The notes beneath the pieces were generated by a model. The model was not told the origin of the DNA, made no database searches, and worked only from the letters and a program-made list of their open reading frames with translations. From assembly GCF_914767665.1 (NCBI RefSeq), contig NC_059503.1, positions 15,686,001 through 15,750,000 of the forward strand: 64,000 bases of DNA, read 5' to 3'. The position numbers and the translations under genes were made by a program. Every line of letters begins with the position of its first letter. Positions within the stretch are counted from its first letter, which is position 1. This DNA is from Harmonia axyridis. Its lineage: Eukaryota > Arthropoda > Insecta > Coleoptera > Coccinellidae. Of this stretch, positions 21,884 to 34,262 are shown one piece after another.

Positions 21884-24800
21884 GTTAGATCAAACTTTTA
21901 TGAATACTCAATACTTATCTTAAAAAAAAAACAATTTAATACTGCCAGCTGTCTCCAGATGAAAACATAAGGAACAGAGTATCCTAAATCCTTATGAAAA
22001 GCCTCTTTAATGACGTTCCGATGTTTCCGAAGTCACAACAGCCGTTCGGACATGTCTAAAAATAACCAATCAAAATAAAATGTGGTAGGAATATTAGATA
22101 TTTTTAGATTAATTAGATAGTAAATGCTCGGATGAACTGCTACCACGGTTTGCTACCATAATTCCAAGAGATCAGGTGCCTTTTTTCGGGATACCCAACG
22201 AAAATTGTAGGGAGCGCTGATATTCAAAAATATATCGCAAAATGCGACTCGTAATATACAAGCAGCTTTTGCTCTAGGCGATTTTACGCGATTGCACCAG
22301 TTTCTCGGACAGTTCAACATGTTAAACGTGTTTCAAGTGGTTCCTATAGGATATTAGGGCATCTTAAGTGCTGTGATATTTACATTGACTGTTTGTGAAG
22401 TTTTTACCCTTCTGGATATGGGATATGGAGTTTTTCCAAGAATGGTCGGAGACCAAGGTATTATATTTCATTTATTGCTTTCGTTCTCAACGCCAACTAT
22501 TCCGAAATAATCCTCAGAAATAGGATGGAATTGCAGATATATAAATTTTCAAATAACTTATTCAGAGTCGATGTCACGTTCATAGTGAATACGGAATGTT
22601 TTATTGGATTGATCTCTGTATGACATTCGTTATAGTTTTATTTCTCATATTCATGATGTTGAAATTGCTATCGGAAAACTATTAGTTCTTCAATCAGATA
22701 TAGTTAATAGTTTTCGATTCCTTTGATTTTTATTTAGATGAAATCGTAAAATTTTTATATAAAATTACAAAATTTATTTTCGATAAGAATAGAAACAAAA
22801 ATATTTTAACCTTTAACTTGAAGACAACCCTTTTTCGAAGTGAAATAGAGATTTATTTTGTTGAGTATTAATTAAAAAATGTAGACGCGGATCTTTTTCA
22901 TTATTTATTATCAAGTTGCTCGGAGCACCACTGAATGAAATTGAAAATCAATATATCTCCTGTGTTCCTACACAAATTTATAATTCATAGATATATACAG
23001 GGTGGGTCACGGACGATGATCCCTAGATTCTTTTTAATGTTTGATTTCTTGGCTAGAAACCACTGCTCTATCGATCTAGAATATTTTCAGCTTTGAGGTG
23101 TTGCAGGTCATATCACAGAGTATTTGCAACTTTGAAATTTTAAATGGAACACCCCGTATATTACAACTTCATTCGGTTTGATCATATCTGAATTCTGTAA
23201 CGAATTTTCATGGAAATACGTTCAAATGGAAGGCAATAAATAATATGCATTATGAATTCTTTATGAAATTGTTTATTCTTTACTGCCAATGCAATCAAAT
23301 TTTAGCAAGAATATGCAGAATCAGAAAACTGCTTCGAAAGTTAAAGCATTTTGAAATTTCACAGGGTTGTTCCACTTATCATCAGTCTCTCTGTATACCG
23401 ATGGGTAGCACCATTCTATTGAAATCCAAGAAAACTTCGTCCTGAAATATTCCATGATACCTATACTGCGTAAAGTCACAGAAATACCATCATCCATAAA
23501 GAAGACTTTACACCAATTAAAATGAAGAAACAAAAATAAAAAAAAAATTATTGAATTTTATCGACTATAGTACCGCAGAATTTATAATTAGTAATTGTTT
23601 TGCGGAAATGAAGTCATGCTACTTTCAATTAATTTCCGTCGAGTAGTCGAAATTCAATAATCTCTGCTTGTGATAAATGACAGAATATATTTCTATAAAC
23701 TATTTCAATTCCTGCTCTGTTAATTAGATAATATTATAGAATTTAGAGATAAAGATCTTTCATTTGTTGTAGTGGAATATGAATTATTAACAAATATTGG
23801 TATACTTAATTTAATTACCATTATCACTTTGAGCAATTATCCAAACTAATAATTTCTCCGCATTTTTAATATTAACGGAAAAACTCTCTTTCGGATTGAT
23901 AACAGTATTGTAAAACGTTCAATTACTAAGGAAATGTATTCTAAGAAAGTGAAATGAATTTGAAATACAAAAGTGAATGAACCTACATCTAGAAAAGTCT
24001 TCATTTCTCAAGATATCTCGATTTATCTCATCTTCAATAACACCATCTTCTACTGTTCTTTAGGTGTACTTAGATAAGATCTGGAAGTAATTATGTATAG
24101 GTATTTTGGGATTCTACACATTCTTGAAAATGTAAGTTTCCTTGAATGATACTTATCTGGATGAGGGGTTCTGATGATACAATCCTTCTGAAATTCCATA
24201 TGAGTAGGTATTCAAGATTGTTTTAAATAAACAAGCACAAGAAATCATGAAATTAATATGGCCATTCAGGAAGTCGAAATTTGGATGATATTTAGTGAGA
24301 ACCCTCGGAAAAACCATTATAGAGTTGAAGTCACTTGAATCTAGATTTTTACCAATGTATTCAATTTAAAACATATTATTATGTCAGAAACAAGTACTGA
24401 ATTTGCCTCGAAAATAATCATATTTCAATCTAACAGTCCCTTCAAGAATATCGAATGTGAATACTCCTAATTAAAGCTAAAATATTAGGACGCATGAAGA
24501 AAAAAAAAGACGGAAGTTCTCAATCGATGAGAAAGTTGAGGTGCAAGGTCAACATCAAAGGATGATCTTCAACTTGGTCGTTTTATGGCTACGATCACAT
24601 ATTTTTGTAATCGCAAACACATTATTACAGTATTTTGGCAGGTGTTAAACACACGGAACAAATTCGAGGATTTGGCAAGCACCTTTTATTAGTTTTATGT
24701 TTGTTAGACTGAAAACTCGAAAGAGGCGTTCCTTTCAGTTCGTTCTCAATGGATCCTTTGTCTTTTAATTATCTGACGGTCTTTTAATCATCTTCGCGCG

Positions 24801-25149
24801 ATGAAAGCGAGAAAACAAAATAACAAATTGTATCCTTTACGAACTCTGAAAGTGACAAGATAATTTATGGAAGAAATAGATCTTCTACACTTTTTTTTCA
24901 ACATTTATACCAAGACTTTTATTGAAATATATCGAAAGCTGTCGAATAAAGATGGATTGCTAGTTTGATTTTCTTTATTGTTACTTAAGAGTGAATTTTA
25001 TGAAGTGAAAATACTTATAAAACTCGGATTTCATAAAATGAGAAAAAGTTGAAGAAATTCTTCAGGCGATTAAAGTATCTAAGGAAAATCTTCAAATTGT
25101 TTATTCTATATGACGTCTCGAGATGTTCGAAAACAACAGATGTTTTATG
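21884..25149. other. Gene-free AT-rich DNA
   Basis: One short element candidate (22993-23161) is listed separately. The rest shows no gene, RNA or clear repeat; the open frames at 23245-23445 and 23321-23533 are on opposite strands of the same DNA and unrecognised. Confidence 0.5.
22993..23161. mobile_element. Short CAGGGTG-ended element
   Basis: ATACAGGGTGGGTCAC at the left and the inverse of AAATGGAACACCCCGTATATT at the right give related 10-14-bp ends (ATACAGGGTG and ATACGGGGTG). At about 170 bp with no coding capacity it looks like a tiny MITE. The terminal match is short, so this is tentative. Confidence 0.35.
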
Positions 25150-25378
25150 TGTTCGTGTGCGTTTCAAAAATATTATTTCGAACTGGCAGAAATTTCAAAA
25201 CAAGATTTATCAATAGATATAACACAAACAATAGAAGACCATACACCAACTGCAGTAAAGAGGCCAGATTTAAACATATTGTCCAATACCATTCCAATAA
25301 ATAAGGGTATTCGACAGGGTGACTCTCTAAGTCCATTATTATTTAACCTGGTAATTCAATTACCATTGTTTTCTTCAT
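25150..25378 (+). pseudogene. Non-LTR reverse transcriptase fragment
   Basis: The frame contains NKGIRQGDSLSPLLFNLVIQ (about 25300-25362), the conserved RT motif B region of LINEs with the Gly-Ile-Arg-Gln-Gly-Asp signature that follows the active-site palm segment. The YADD active-site motif is not found downstream, so only a fragment survives. The upstream residues (to about 25170) are loosely compatible with the preceding finger region. Confidence 0.75.
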
Positions 25379-25549
25379 AAACTGTAGCAGTGTAGCCACA
25401 ACAAGAAATTGAAGGATTTACGTCGTTTAATTATTGCAAATCATCATTGGTTCAGAAACTTTCTGTTGTAAAGGTGAATGTACCTTCAAGAAAGAGTTTC
25501 AGGAGAAAGAAATAACGAAAGAGAAACACTCTGGTAGAATTATCTTGGG

Positions 25550-25960
25550 ATGGGTCATTCCAAAAAGTTTCTTAGAAACTTTAATACTGCGAGAGATAAG
25601 AAGTGTCTGAATCTTAGCAAGAAAATGCTACACTTCCTCATTGGATTCCTTACAAAGCATTGCCGTCTTAGGAAGCACCTGATGAGATTGATTCTAGCAG
25701 AAAACAATGAGGGCAGATTCTTCGGCAGATACTGGGGTTCATTAGAACTCTGTAGCTGTAGCTGTAGACTACAAAGACTAATGGCGAGAATACTACAACA
25801 ATATACCAAGGTAGCGGTGCATCGAAATCCCTCTTAAATCTAAATCAAATTCTATCTACTCAAGCCTAAAGTGAACTTGTCGAAGAATAATAGTATTGCT
25901 AGACCAGAAATAACGTACGGTAGAGTACTGGCTTTTTAGGAGCGAAGGATGAAGAAGCTC
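25550..25960 (+). pseudogene. Non-LTR retrotransposon C-terminal fragment
   Basis: The frame around 25600-25735 (LNLSKKMLHFLIGFLTKHCR, then RKHLMRLILAENNEGRF) resembles the tail of Jockey/R1-like ORF2 proteins. There an RNase-H-like region is followed by a 'Leu-Thr-Gly-His-Cys-x-Leu-x-Lys-His-Leu' stretch and a zinc-binding cluster. The cysteines of that cluster are not clearly preserved. Together with the RT piece just upstream it may be one decayed element on the + strand. Confidence 0.5.
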
Positions 25961-27599
25961 TGTGAATTCTCAGAATTTAAACTTTTCACTCATAAAATGC
26001 ACAATTTTAGTTCTGAATCACCTTATTGCTCTATGTGTCCCCAGTCCTTGTAACAGCCTTACTTCAATTCTTATTCAATTTACTCAAGTTTTTATTAAAC
26101 TCATCAGTAAGGGAATCCGGTGTAGGTTGTAGATTGTACCCTTTGAGACCACATAACTGTATACAGGTATGTGTGGTCTCCAGTTGGTTTCACACCAGTG
26201 CTTTCTTTATTTTTTTCTGATTATTCTTATTCTACTGAAATGTTCTGTGGTTTTGGTGATGCTATTAACACGAAATTAAACACAGTATTCAGGATCGAAA
26301 AGTGGAACTTGTTTTTTGTTTTTTTAGCAATCTATGGAATACAAAGAGTCCTTTTCGATTACCGCTGTTTATTTACTTGACTGGCTTCGCTCACCGAACG
26401 AGCTCCGCCCCTTGGACCCGTCAGGAAAAAAAATTTTTGGACACCCTGTATCGAGATGCTGATTATAGATCCACCAGGTATACTCGGTTGATTCTTGGGG
26501 GTACTCCATATGACTTTTCCTAGGACGTACCGTTTGGTCCCTACCAACATGAAAATATTTAATGCAAATAACTGTTCATTAGAACAAATGGTCGAACGAA
26601 AAAGTTTTTTTTTGATATACCTAGATCATATTTCCAATAAAATAATGCTATAGAAGGTATCGGGCATAGGATGATTAGCAGAATTTGCTCTAATTCTATA
26701 ATATTAATATTCTTGAATTACTTAATAACTTAATTTCAAACTATTCACCTTCAGAAGCTATACGTCGGTATGTGATTCATCTTCGTACTATAAATAATTG
26801 AAGAAATAAACATTATGAATTTCTGAAGTAAAAATACTCTTTTTGAATCGGATCACTACACGTGGTTGTATGACTTGGGATATCCAATATTTATATCATG
26901 AATATTTCGGTTCATTCCAAATTTCGGCTGGGCCTAAAAACATAAACAATTCAGAATGGATTATTTCGAAGTGAAAGCACCGTGTATGAATGTCATTGTG
27001 GATTATTTGGGGCCTTGCTGAATGCGAACCTGTTGAAATCAGAATGAGGTGCAGAGAATTATCCACAAATTTCACTCGAATAATTGCCAGATTTATTTCA
27101 GTTCTTGGCTCTAAATGGAGATTGAGAATTGGTTTGAAAGGTAATTCTGGAAACTTTTGTCAACCCATAGAAATATACAATAAAGAACTTTTTTTCATAG
27201 ATTACTGAAAATGATCTTTTTCCCAGAAGTATTTCATAATTTGAAATGCTTTCTTTCTATAATAGAAAAAATCTATAAAAACAAAAAAAGCAGGAATTCA
27301 TTTTTACATTAAGTTGTATATCCCTATAGTTAGGTACCTACGAATTTATTATGAATTATTATAACATCGGAATTGGCTGGGTTCTTGAAAATAAATAGGG
27401 GAGAAAATTTTTATTCTTCGAACAATTCCAAAGGAATTGGCAATATTGGTTTATCTTGAACGATTGCACTTCTTACTCTTAAAAGACTACTTTTTTCCTG
27501 AAAAGTCAAACGATGATCACATAACATTGTGAAATGAGTTAAAAAGAGTAATTCAATTGTTGAAGTAAAGGAAATCAGAATGCGGTGAATTTTGATGAA
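25961..27599. other. Gene-free DNA
   Basis: No gene seen. A less AT-rich patch at about 26380-26550 (contains GAGCTCCGCCCCTTGGACCC and GACACCCTGTATCG) may be a repeat end. Open frames at 26026-26220, 26171-26380, 26302-26523 and 26359-26550 overlap one another and are not recognisable. Confidence 0.4.
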
Positions 27600-27824
27600 T
27601 ATTTCCCTCCTGTCAAAAATTCTATGTATCTGGAGAACAATTATCGAAAATTACAGCGATAATTGCATTGTAGGAAGCGAAACTGCACTGCGATAATTGT
27701 TCTGTTCATAGATGCATAGTTTCTATGCATCTTACACAGTTCGAATCTATGGCAATTCCATTCTACATCAGTTTGACAAGTGATGTAACAGTTTATTCGG
27801 GAAATATTCCCCCGAATTACACTC

Positions 27825-28016
27825 GTGCATCAAAATGACCGGATAATTTCGCATTCCAGCGTGTTTTCCTTGAAAAACTGCATTCGGTCATTTTCATTTT
27901 TGGAGAAAGAGCCCGACACCGAAGGTGGAGGGCTCTTTCTCCAAAAATGAAAATGAACTCATGCAGTTTTTATGACAACACGCTGTCATGCAAAATTATC
28001 GGTAATTTTGATGCAC
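27825..28016. repeat. 192-bp hairpin, core of a MITE-like repeat
   Basis: Arms of about 88 bp pair across a short loop. The innermost 25 bp or so (CATTTTTGGAGAAAGAGCCC and its inverse) pair perfectly around a 15-16-nt loop at about 27915-27930. Further out, GTGCATCAAAAT, CCAGCGTGTT and AAACTGCAT blocks pair with some mismatches. Flanking sequence at 27640-27700 also holds ATTATCG/CGATAATT inverted motifs, so the full element may reach from about 27600 to 28060. No coding capacity. Confidence 0.8.
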
Positions 28017-28160
28017 TTGTGCAATTACTTACGATAATTTTATTTATTATCTAACATTCACGAAATGTTAAAATGTATTTTTCCTAATTTTTCGATAGAA
28101 ATGATTCATAGGTACAGGGTGAGCGAAATTGGATACTTTTGAAGGGTCCTATTACTACTA

Positions 28161-28779
28161 TATACAGGGTGGCCACTTTTTCAATGGGATTGTATTGGTA
28201 ACTTTTAAACCATAAGAGTTAGAAGGTCGGTCAAATGGAGAAAAAGTTGCATGCATAGAAGCATTATCAAGCAGTTCAAACAAATCGAGATTATCAGGGC
28301 CGGTTATTGAGATATCATAAGAAAAGTAAATTCTGTCATTTTGATTTTTCTTTTTTTCCCACTTTATTTCAAATATTATCAAAAAATGTTACAGGAATTT
28401 GTATTCGACAGTAAATTGTTCTAAATTTGACGTAATCAGATTTCGTATCCAACGTTTCGTGCTCTCTGGGCCACCCTCAACCTAATTTTTTTCAATACGA
28501 ACCTGTATATTTTATGACACTTTTCGAAATAACTTTTAACGCTGAATTCAACGATATATCATACAATGTCATTCAAAGTTGATTTTCAGGTGATTTTGAT
28601 CCTTATCCAATTTTCTTTGGGTCGGATTTGTAGTGAATGCAAATTATCAAAAACTGCTGTTAATAAAATAGTCAAGAGACGCGAATACAATGATTTTAAA
28701 TTTGAATACCAAGCCTTGCAAAACTTATATCGTAATGAAATCAAAATAAATCCCATTGAAAAAGTGGCCACCCTGTATA
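28161..28779. mobile_element. Terminal-inverted-repeat element (CAGGGTGGCC ends)
   Basis: TATACAGGGTGGCCACTTTT at 28161 extends to about 31 bp (through TCAATGGGATT) and returns inverted at about 28749-28779 with essentially no mismatch. The terminal bases may include a TA target duplication. The 619-bp interior has open frames on both strands (28158-28382 minus, 28566-28787 plus, 28586-28966 minus) but none resembles a transposase. It is non-autonomous. Confidence 0.85.
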
Positions 28780-28783
28780 CTAG

Positions 28784-29207
28784 ATAGATGAAAACTGATG
28801 TCGGTGTCTGAGGGCTAATTTTCATGAGAAACTTATTGGCGAAAATCGTTACTCCATAGCTATCACCGTTACATAATTGATTTGAAAAAGAAATTTTTGT
28901 TGGAATGGTTATTTTAAGCTCTATCGAAATATGTAGAAATATACGGGTTGTCCCCAAAAAAATCAAAGCGATATCTCATAAAACATTAATTTGCGAAAAA
29001 TTCAATTGAATGAATCTTACGTGAAAGTTGCTTCAAGAATATTTTTACAGAAATAAAAAGTTTCAACAGAAGAAATATTTTGAAAATGATCATTTTCTAA
29101 AAACACCCGGTAACTATGTAACAGTGATAGGTATGTAGTTGAGGTTTTCGTCAATTAGTTATTCATGGAAATTGGCCCTCAGACACAGACATCTGTTTTC
29201 ATCATAC
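28784..29207. mobile_element. Foldback element abutting the previous one
   Basis: About 28788-28875 (contains TGTCTGAGGGCTAATTTTCA and TATCACCGTTACATA) is repeated inverted at about 29115-29205 (contains TGGAAATTGGCCCTCAGACA and ATGTAACAGTGATAGG). Arms are about 90 bp, loop about 240 bp. There is no coding capacity. It starts within a few bases of the end of the neighbouring element. Confidence 0.75.
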
Positions 29208-29929
29208 AAAATTTGAGTGAGTTGAATAAATGACTCTTACGAGAGTCTGCATTATAAATTCTAAAAGTTCATCTTGAAATCGGGGCTAGAACAATTTTTC
29301 CATTCTTAAAATCATCATAAATAAAATGAAATAATGATATTTCCATTCTGCCTGTATAGTGATAGCCAAAACTGGGGTAGCTTGAAATAGAGGTCGATTA
29401 GAGTACGTCTGGAAAGTGGCCAGAAGATCAATATTTCAACGTCATAAATTTTTTATGGTATGGTTTATTATTGTGAGTCTAGTGAAATGTTGTAATAAAA
29501 ATAAACAAAGCATCACTTCGTTTCGCTAATACATAACAGTATTCGCGAGTTCAACACGAACTATTGTAATGTTCATGTATCTTAATCCTCTAGGCTTGCA
29601 CGTATATTGGTTTTGAGTTTCCTCGTTCGTTCGAAAATGGGAACATAATTCAAGACATTTTGAGAAATTTAGTGGAGGTCAGGAATCATTCAGAATTTCA
29701 AAATAGTTTTTTTCATTCAGTTATAGGCAGTAATTTATTCTAGGAACTAACTTCGTTATTAAATTTCAAGAAATTATAAATTTTGATTTGCATATGGTTA
29801 TATAAGTGCGTATTCTTTGAAACGTAAATGAAATGATGTCATAATATGTGCTCCTTCGGTGCAACTTGATGAATAATTTACAATTCTTAATGAAGTCAAC
29901 AAAGCATAGCCATCTAATATTCAAATATG
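29208..29929. other. Gene-free AT-rich DNA
   Basis: Nothing supportable; the 72-codon minus open frame at 29766-29984 overlaps a mariner end and is not a gene. Confidence 0.5.
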
Positions 29930-30545
29930 TATAGGGTTCTCCAATAAGAGGTTTCATTTTATAAAAAAAACGAGCATATTTCAAAATTAATCAGTAGATG
30001 CTTATTTCATTGTAAAGAGAAAGGTATGCCAATACCGATGAAAAAAAAAAACTAAAAGTGGTAAATAACAAGATCTTTTCTTGTAGAATTGTGATTGTTC
30101 CGTTGCTTGCGTGTGGCACGTAACGCAGTCTTGTTGACAATAAACGTCATTCATATAAATATTTTCTAATTCCGGCCATAAAAGATCTTAATTCCCAAGA
30201 TCGACAAACATGGGTATTTCGTCAAAACTACAGCAAATTTCTCAATTGTTCTTGAGTGACGCACACGGTTTAGATTCTTCACATCACAGCTCAACTTTTT
30301 CCACCAGTATTGAAGGCTGAGAAGGTGTGTCGCGATGACTCAGAATCGATTTATTTGTGTGAACTGTGACTGCAAAATTTTCACCATTTTTTTAGTGAAT
30401 TTTAACAATTTCATTGCGTTGTTGAAGCGTGTATCGTTCCATTTTTAGTGATGGCGTAGTTTTTACTTATTAAATGTCAAAAGATAACATCTGCTCAGAT
30501 AGCGGCTTTTTCAAATGAAACCTCTAATCGAGATAACGAATGCTA
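29930..30545 (-). mobile_element. Mariner family B, copy 3 (internally deleted)
   Basis: AGGGTTCTCCAATAAGAGGT at about 29935 and the inverse of the right end (TTTCAAATGAAACCTCTAAT, about 30504-30523) form the family B ends. Between them only the 5' UTR and N-terminal part of the transposase remain, reading leftward from about 30450 (a Met-Glu-Arg-Tyr-Thr-Leu-Gln-Gln-Arg-like start) to about 30225. The catalytic core is missing, so it is a deletion derivative of about 610 bp. Confidence 0.85.
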
Positions 30546-31667
30546 GACGAGTACCTAACAGACTATACATTCTCATCGATTGCTGAAGTAAAAAGAAAAA
30601 GAATACGTTTATTTTTATTTGGGAACAATAGAAACTCAAAAATATATCACATAAAACGCAGTCGTGGAAAAAACCCCTCACATCTCTTTTAATCTGAAAT
30701 TATATGAATTTCTATATCAAGAAGTCTTTATTCCACGATCCCCAATTGACATTTTATATAACTCATTCATGCCTCCTTTCGTGAGTGAGGATAATTTCAG
30801 TTTAGACTTCAAAATGAAGTAATAAAACAAATATTTTTGTTTTTTCTTTCTGCTTTCGTGAGCGAGGACAATTTCAGTTTAGACTTCAATAAGAACTAAT
30901 AAAAAGTATGTTTTTAATGAAAAGTTCTCTTCCTTATGGATGCAGTGTTCTATGATGAAATAAGAGAATCGTTCGGGCAACGATGTTTGGGCTGTTTACA
31001 TCGTTTGCAGTCAAGGTTGCGATGTTATGAATTTTGAACTATGGAAACAGCCCAATATCAACATCAACTCTGTTACTTCGTTGAAAGCTAAAATGAACCA
31101 TTAGGAAGAATTGTTGAGGAGAATTAATTGTCACAGTTTATTTCACGCTTTTTCTTGGAAACTTTAAGAGCTTGTTACATGAAGTTTGGTACAAATCATT
31201 TGCTGCTTGGCATTGCATGCCTAATTTGTTATTAACGCAATATAGTGGAAAGGAATTTGGATTCACAAAATTAGAAATGAGTGTTGGCATGACGTTACTG
31301 AATTGAAAAATTTATCTACGTATCGAAAAATTTCCTTTCAATCATTTCAATTGTACCTAATATTTCAGATATCTAATTGGAATTATAACTGAGGGAAAAA
31401 GTCATAAAAAATATTTCAAATAAAAGAATACAATGCAAATTACAAATACAGAAAAATGAATGAAATTTTCCTCTTTTCAAAATTCCGATAACTATTTGAG
31501 GGCAACCTTTTTAGGGCGATAGTGACTACTCGAATTGCTCCTGAAACTTCTTTTGATATAAGATTATTTTTTAGCATGAGTTCATTACTCACAGTTCGGA
31601 AAGTACCTACTTACTTTCAAGTTGATATATTTGGTTAAATAATAAACAATTTTGCTGTCAGATTTTC
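30546..31667. other. Gene-free AT-rich DNA
   Basis: Apart from the direct repeat at 30775-30912 I see no feature here. Confidence 0.45.
30775..30912 (+). repeat. Two-unit direct repeat, about 76-bp period
   Basis: TTTCGTGAGTGAGGATAATT at about 30778 recurs as TTTCGTGAGCGAGGACAATT at about 30854, each followed by TCAGTTTAGACTTCAA and an AATAAAA stretch. This is a local tandem duplication of about 76 bp with about 10% divergence, embedded in otherwise unique DNA. Confidence 0.75.
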
Positions 31668-31900
31668 AACAGTATTGGAAAATTCGGAGTTTTTTTCAAA
31701 GTATTTAGTAGGTTTTTCACCTGAAGTTTAGCTTAATACTGCGGTCAACTTCTTCAGAGGTTTCTAGATCTAGATCCAGCATTTAGTTACAATCTATGTC
31801 CTGGAATCCTCTGAAGATGCTCACCACTGTAGTAAGCGAAACTTCAGGTGAATAACTGACTACACCACGGTTTAAAATTCCTGAATTTTCCAATTCTGTT
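31668..31900. mobile_element. Small MITE with nested inverted repeats
   Basis: AACAGTATTGGAAAATTC at the left pairs with the inverse of GAATTTTCCAATTCTGTT at the right. A second inner pair is TCACCTGAAGTTTAGCTTA at about 31716 and the inverse of TAAGCGAAACTTCAGGTGA at about 31832, with CTTCAGAGG/CCTCTGAAG innermost. It is about 233 bp with no coding capacity. Confidence 0.75.
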
Positions 31901-32663
31901 AAATAACATGCAATATCTATTTCTTTTCCCTTTTTTCCGTATCATGTGCTTTCGAAAACCTTGTATGCAAGACTGATTTTCTCTATTCGATGTGCCAATT
32001 CTCTCTCATCCAGATGAAAAGACTATATTGTTCATGACCCATACAATGTTAATAGGAGGTCCAACGTTTCCGCTTTCTGATTGATTAAGGTCGATTTGGC
32101 TTCTAAAAATAAATCCACTGTGTATCTGCTTCACCTGTTTCCTTTCGCGAGGTGCTAACAGGTTATTGTACCCAAAAAACTCCGTATTTATACGAAAATT
32201 GTTTAATGAACCTCCAAACAACGTTTAACACAACCACACAAAGTTTACAAATATCCTGCCAGCTCATCATGACTCATTCGATACAAAATAGTCTGATCTG
32301 AAAAAAGAAATAGATAGTAAAAAGATTGGTACTGGATACATGATTCATTGAAGAAACTATAAACCTAAGGATCCGTTAAATTTTTGTAGGAAGATGCGTT
32401 TCTGAATCTCTCATTGAATGTGAATTTATTGTTTTGGCTACTGAAAATATGATCATGTGCTTTTATTTTATTGGAATAACTCGGAGAAATGGCTTATGAC
32501 CTTACAACTTGGCGATTTATTCCTCATTTAATCATGGTTTTTGGCAGTATCGTTCGAGAATAGCTACATTATAATATTTGAAACGACCAATTTGTGAATG
32601 AGAACAACAATATGGTTCATATTTTGTTACGATTAATTTAACTGAAATACAGCGTTGGCCATG
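31901..32663. other. Gene-free DNA
   Basis: Nothing supportable; the 71-codon minus frame at 32006-32221 matches no family I know. Confidence 0.45.
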
Positions 32664-33375
32664 TAGGGATTCACGGCTTGGCTTGATTTTCGAGCTACTT
32701 GGCTTGAGCTTGACTCGATTTCAAGTCAAGTCAAGTATTTATTTATCAAGTACTTGAATCATATCTAGCAACTTGATTTTTATCAGTTTTATTGCGTAGT
32801 AATAATAAAAGAATTAAATGAGAAGGAACCATGCAAAAAACACTTTTATTTATTACACTTATTGTAAAAAAGTACCGAAAATATCAACTTTTTTGAAATA
32901 GAAACATAAATTAAATCATTATAAATCATAACAAAGTGAAATATAATTAAAAAAAAAAGTTTTTAAATATTGAGAAACCTCCATGCTTTGTTTGATTTCA
33001 TAACTTTCCATCCAGGATCTAAGACACATCTTATAGATTTGTCGCCTATCATATTGCGGGTTTTCGTAACTGTAAGAGTAGATCTGGAAAATTGTCTTTC
33101 AATAGGAGTTGAAGATGCTGGCGTTGATAAAAAATCCTTGGCCATTTTGGCCAAGTTTGGAACGATATTTCTGAAACTACCAAATTCTAACAATGGATTT
33201 TATAGATATGTGAGAAAACCACTAATGTCACATTGGCGAATGCTTCAATCTCTCGGCACTCGAGGAATCCCCTTATTTAGTCTAAGCACGCTCGAGATTG
33301 CAGAAATATATGCCGTGCGACGCGTGCATATCAAGCGCAAGTAATATCAAGTACTTGATATTAAGTCAAGCATTT
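32664..33375 (-). mobile_element. hAT relic, copy 1 (C-terminal transposase)
   Basis: TAGGGATTCACGGCTTGGC at 32664 is shared with the end of copy 2 (38416-39285, opposite orientation). Subterminal DNA is packed with TCAAGTCAAG/CTTGACTTGA motifs. On the minus strand 33193-32963 encodes NLAKMAKDFLSTPASSTPIE, then a RQFSRSTLTVTKTRN stretch, the hAT C-terminal dimerisation domain (usual signature Ala-Ser-Ser-x-Pro-x-Glu-Arg-x-Phe-Ser). The rest of the transposase, including the catalytic acidic residues, is missing, so the element is dead or was mobilised in trans. The far end is not preserved. Confidence 0.85.
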
Positions 33376-34258
33376 TGGAGGCAATTCAATGAATATTTTT
33401 CATTAAATTAACCAATTAACGATACTTTGTGATAAATTATTATTCCGAGAATCAGTGGAAATTTAATATTACCTTCAGATATGAATCCAAATTTTCGAGT
33501 ATCTATGTTCAAAATGAAAAGTATACTGCACTGAAAAAAACAGATCAAAACGGAAGAAGCAAGACATTTAGGTCTAAAAATATACTAATGGAGCAGGTTC
33601 ATTGTCTATTCGATCCAGTTGAACAATTTAAGTCCTAATTATTCTTAGAAGATGGCTTTGATCCATGATTCAGATTGATTGACAGAAGATTCGAAACGTT
33701 CCTTTTTCGAGGAGTTTAATTTATACCCAAGTCAATGATCCGAATAGAATGAGCTCTTTGCTGACATCAGAGTTTTATTTCTATTTGAATAGTTAATCTT
33801 TTTCACTAACCGAATTACTTCCTGAATCCTGTTTCTCAAGAATACTATAATGAAGAGCGAAAAGGAGATTGTTGAGGTGATGATATTGAAAATAATTTTT
33901 GTTGTCAAAAAGTCCTAGTCTCTAATTGTTTTCCACCAAAAAATTATTGGAATTATTGAAAACCCATATTTTGAATTTTACAAGTGAATAAAATGTATGA
34001 TTGTTAAGAGGGATTACCACCACGTGGTTTTTCGCGTATCAGTCAAACTTTAGTACCCATTCATTTCCTTTCTGGCACTCCTGCGATGACCAAATTTTGT
34101 ACGGTGTACGGAGTTTTATATTTTTCGAAGCTAATAAGTAGAGGGCAGCATTGTACGACTACTCTCACGAAATTATACTTTTACCTATTTGTAATGATTT
34201 TTGGTAGGTTTTTTTTTCATGATATATCGAAAATATATCAGTGATGTGTAGACAAAGT
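33376..34258. other. Gene-free AT-rich DNA
   Basis: No gene, RNA or repeat seen; the 69-codon frame at 33429-33638 is unrecognised. Confidence 0.45.
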
Positions 34259-34262
34259 ATAT

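Noticed and set aside
28586..28966. 126-codon minus frame as a gene
   Set aside because: It spans the ends of two adjacent foldback elements and has no recognisable domain.
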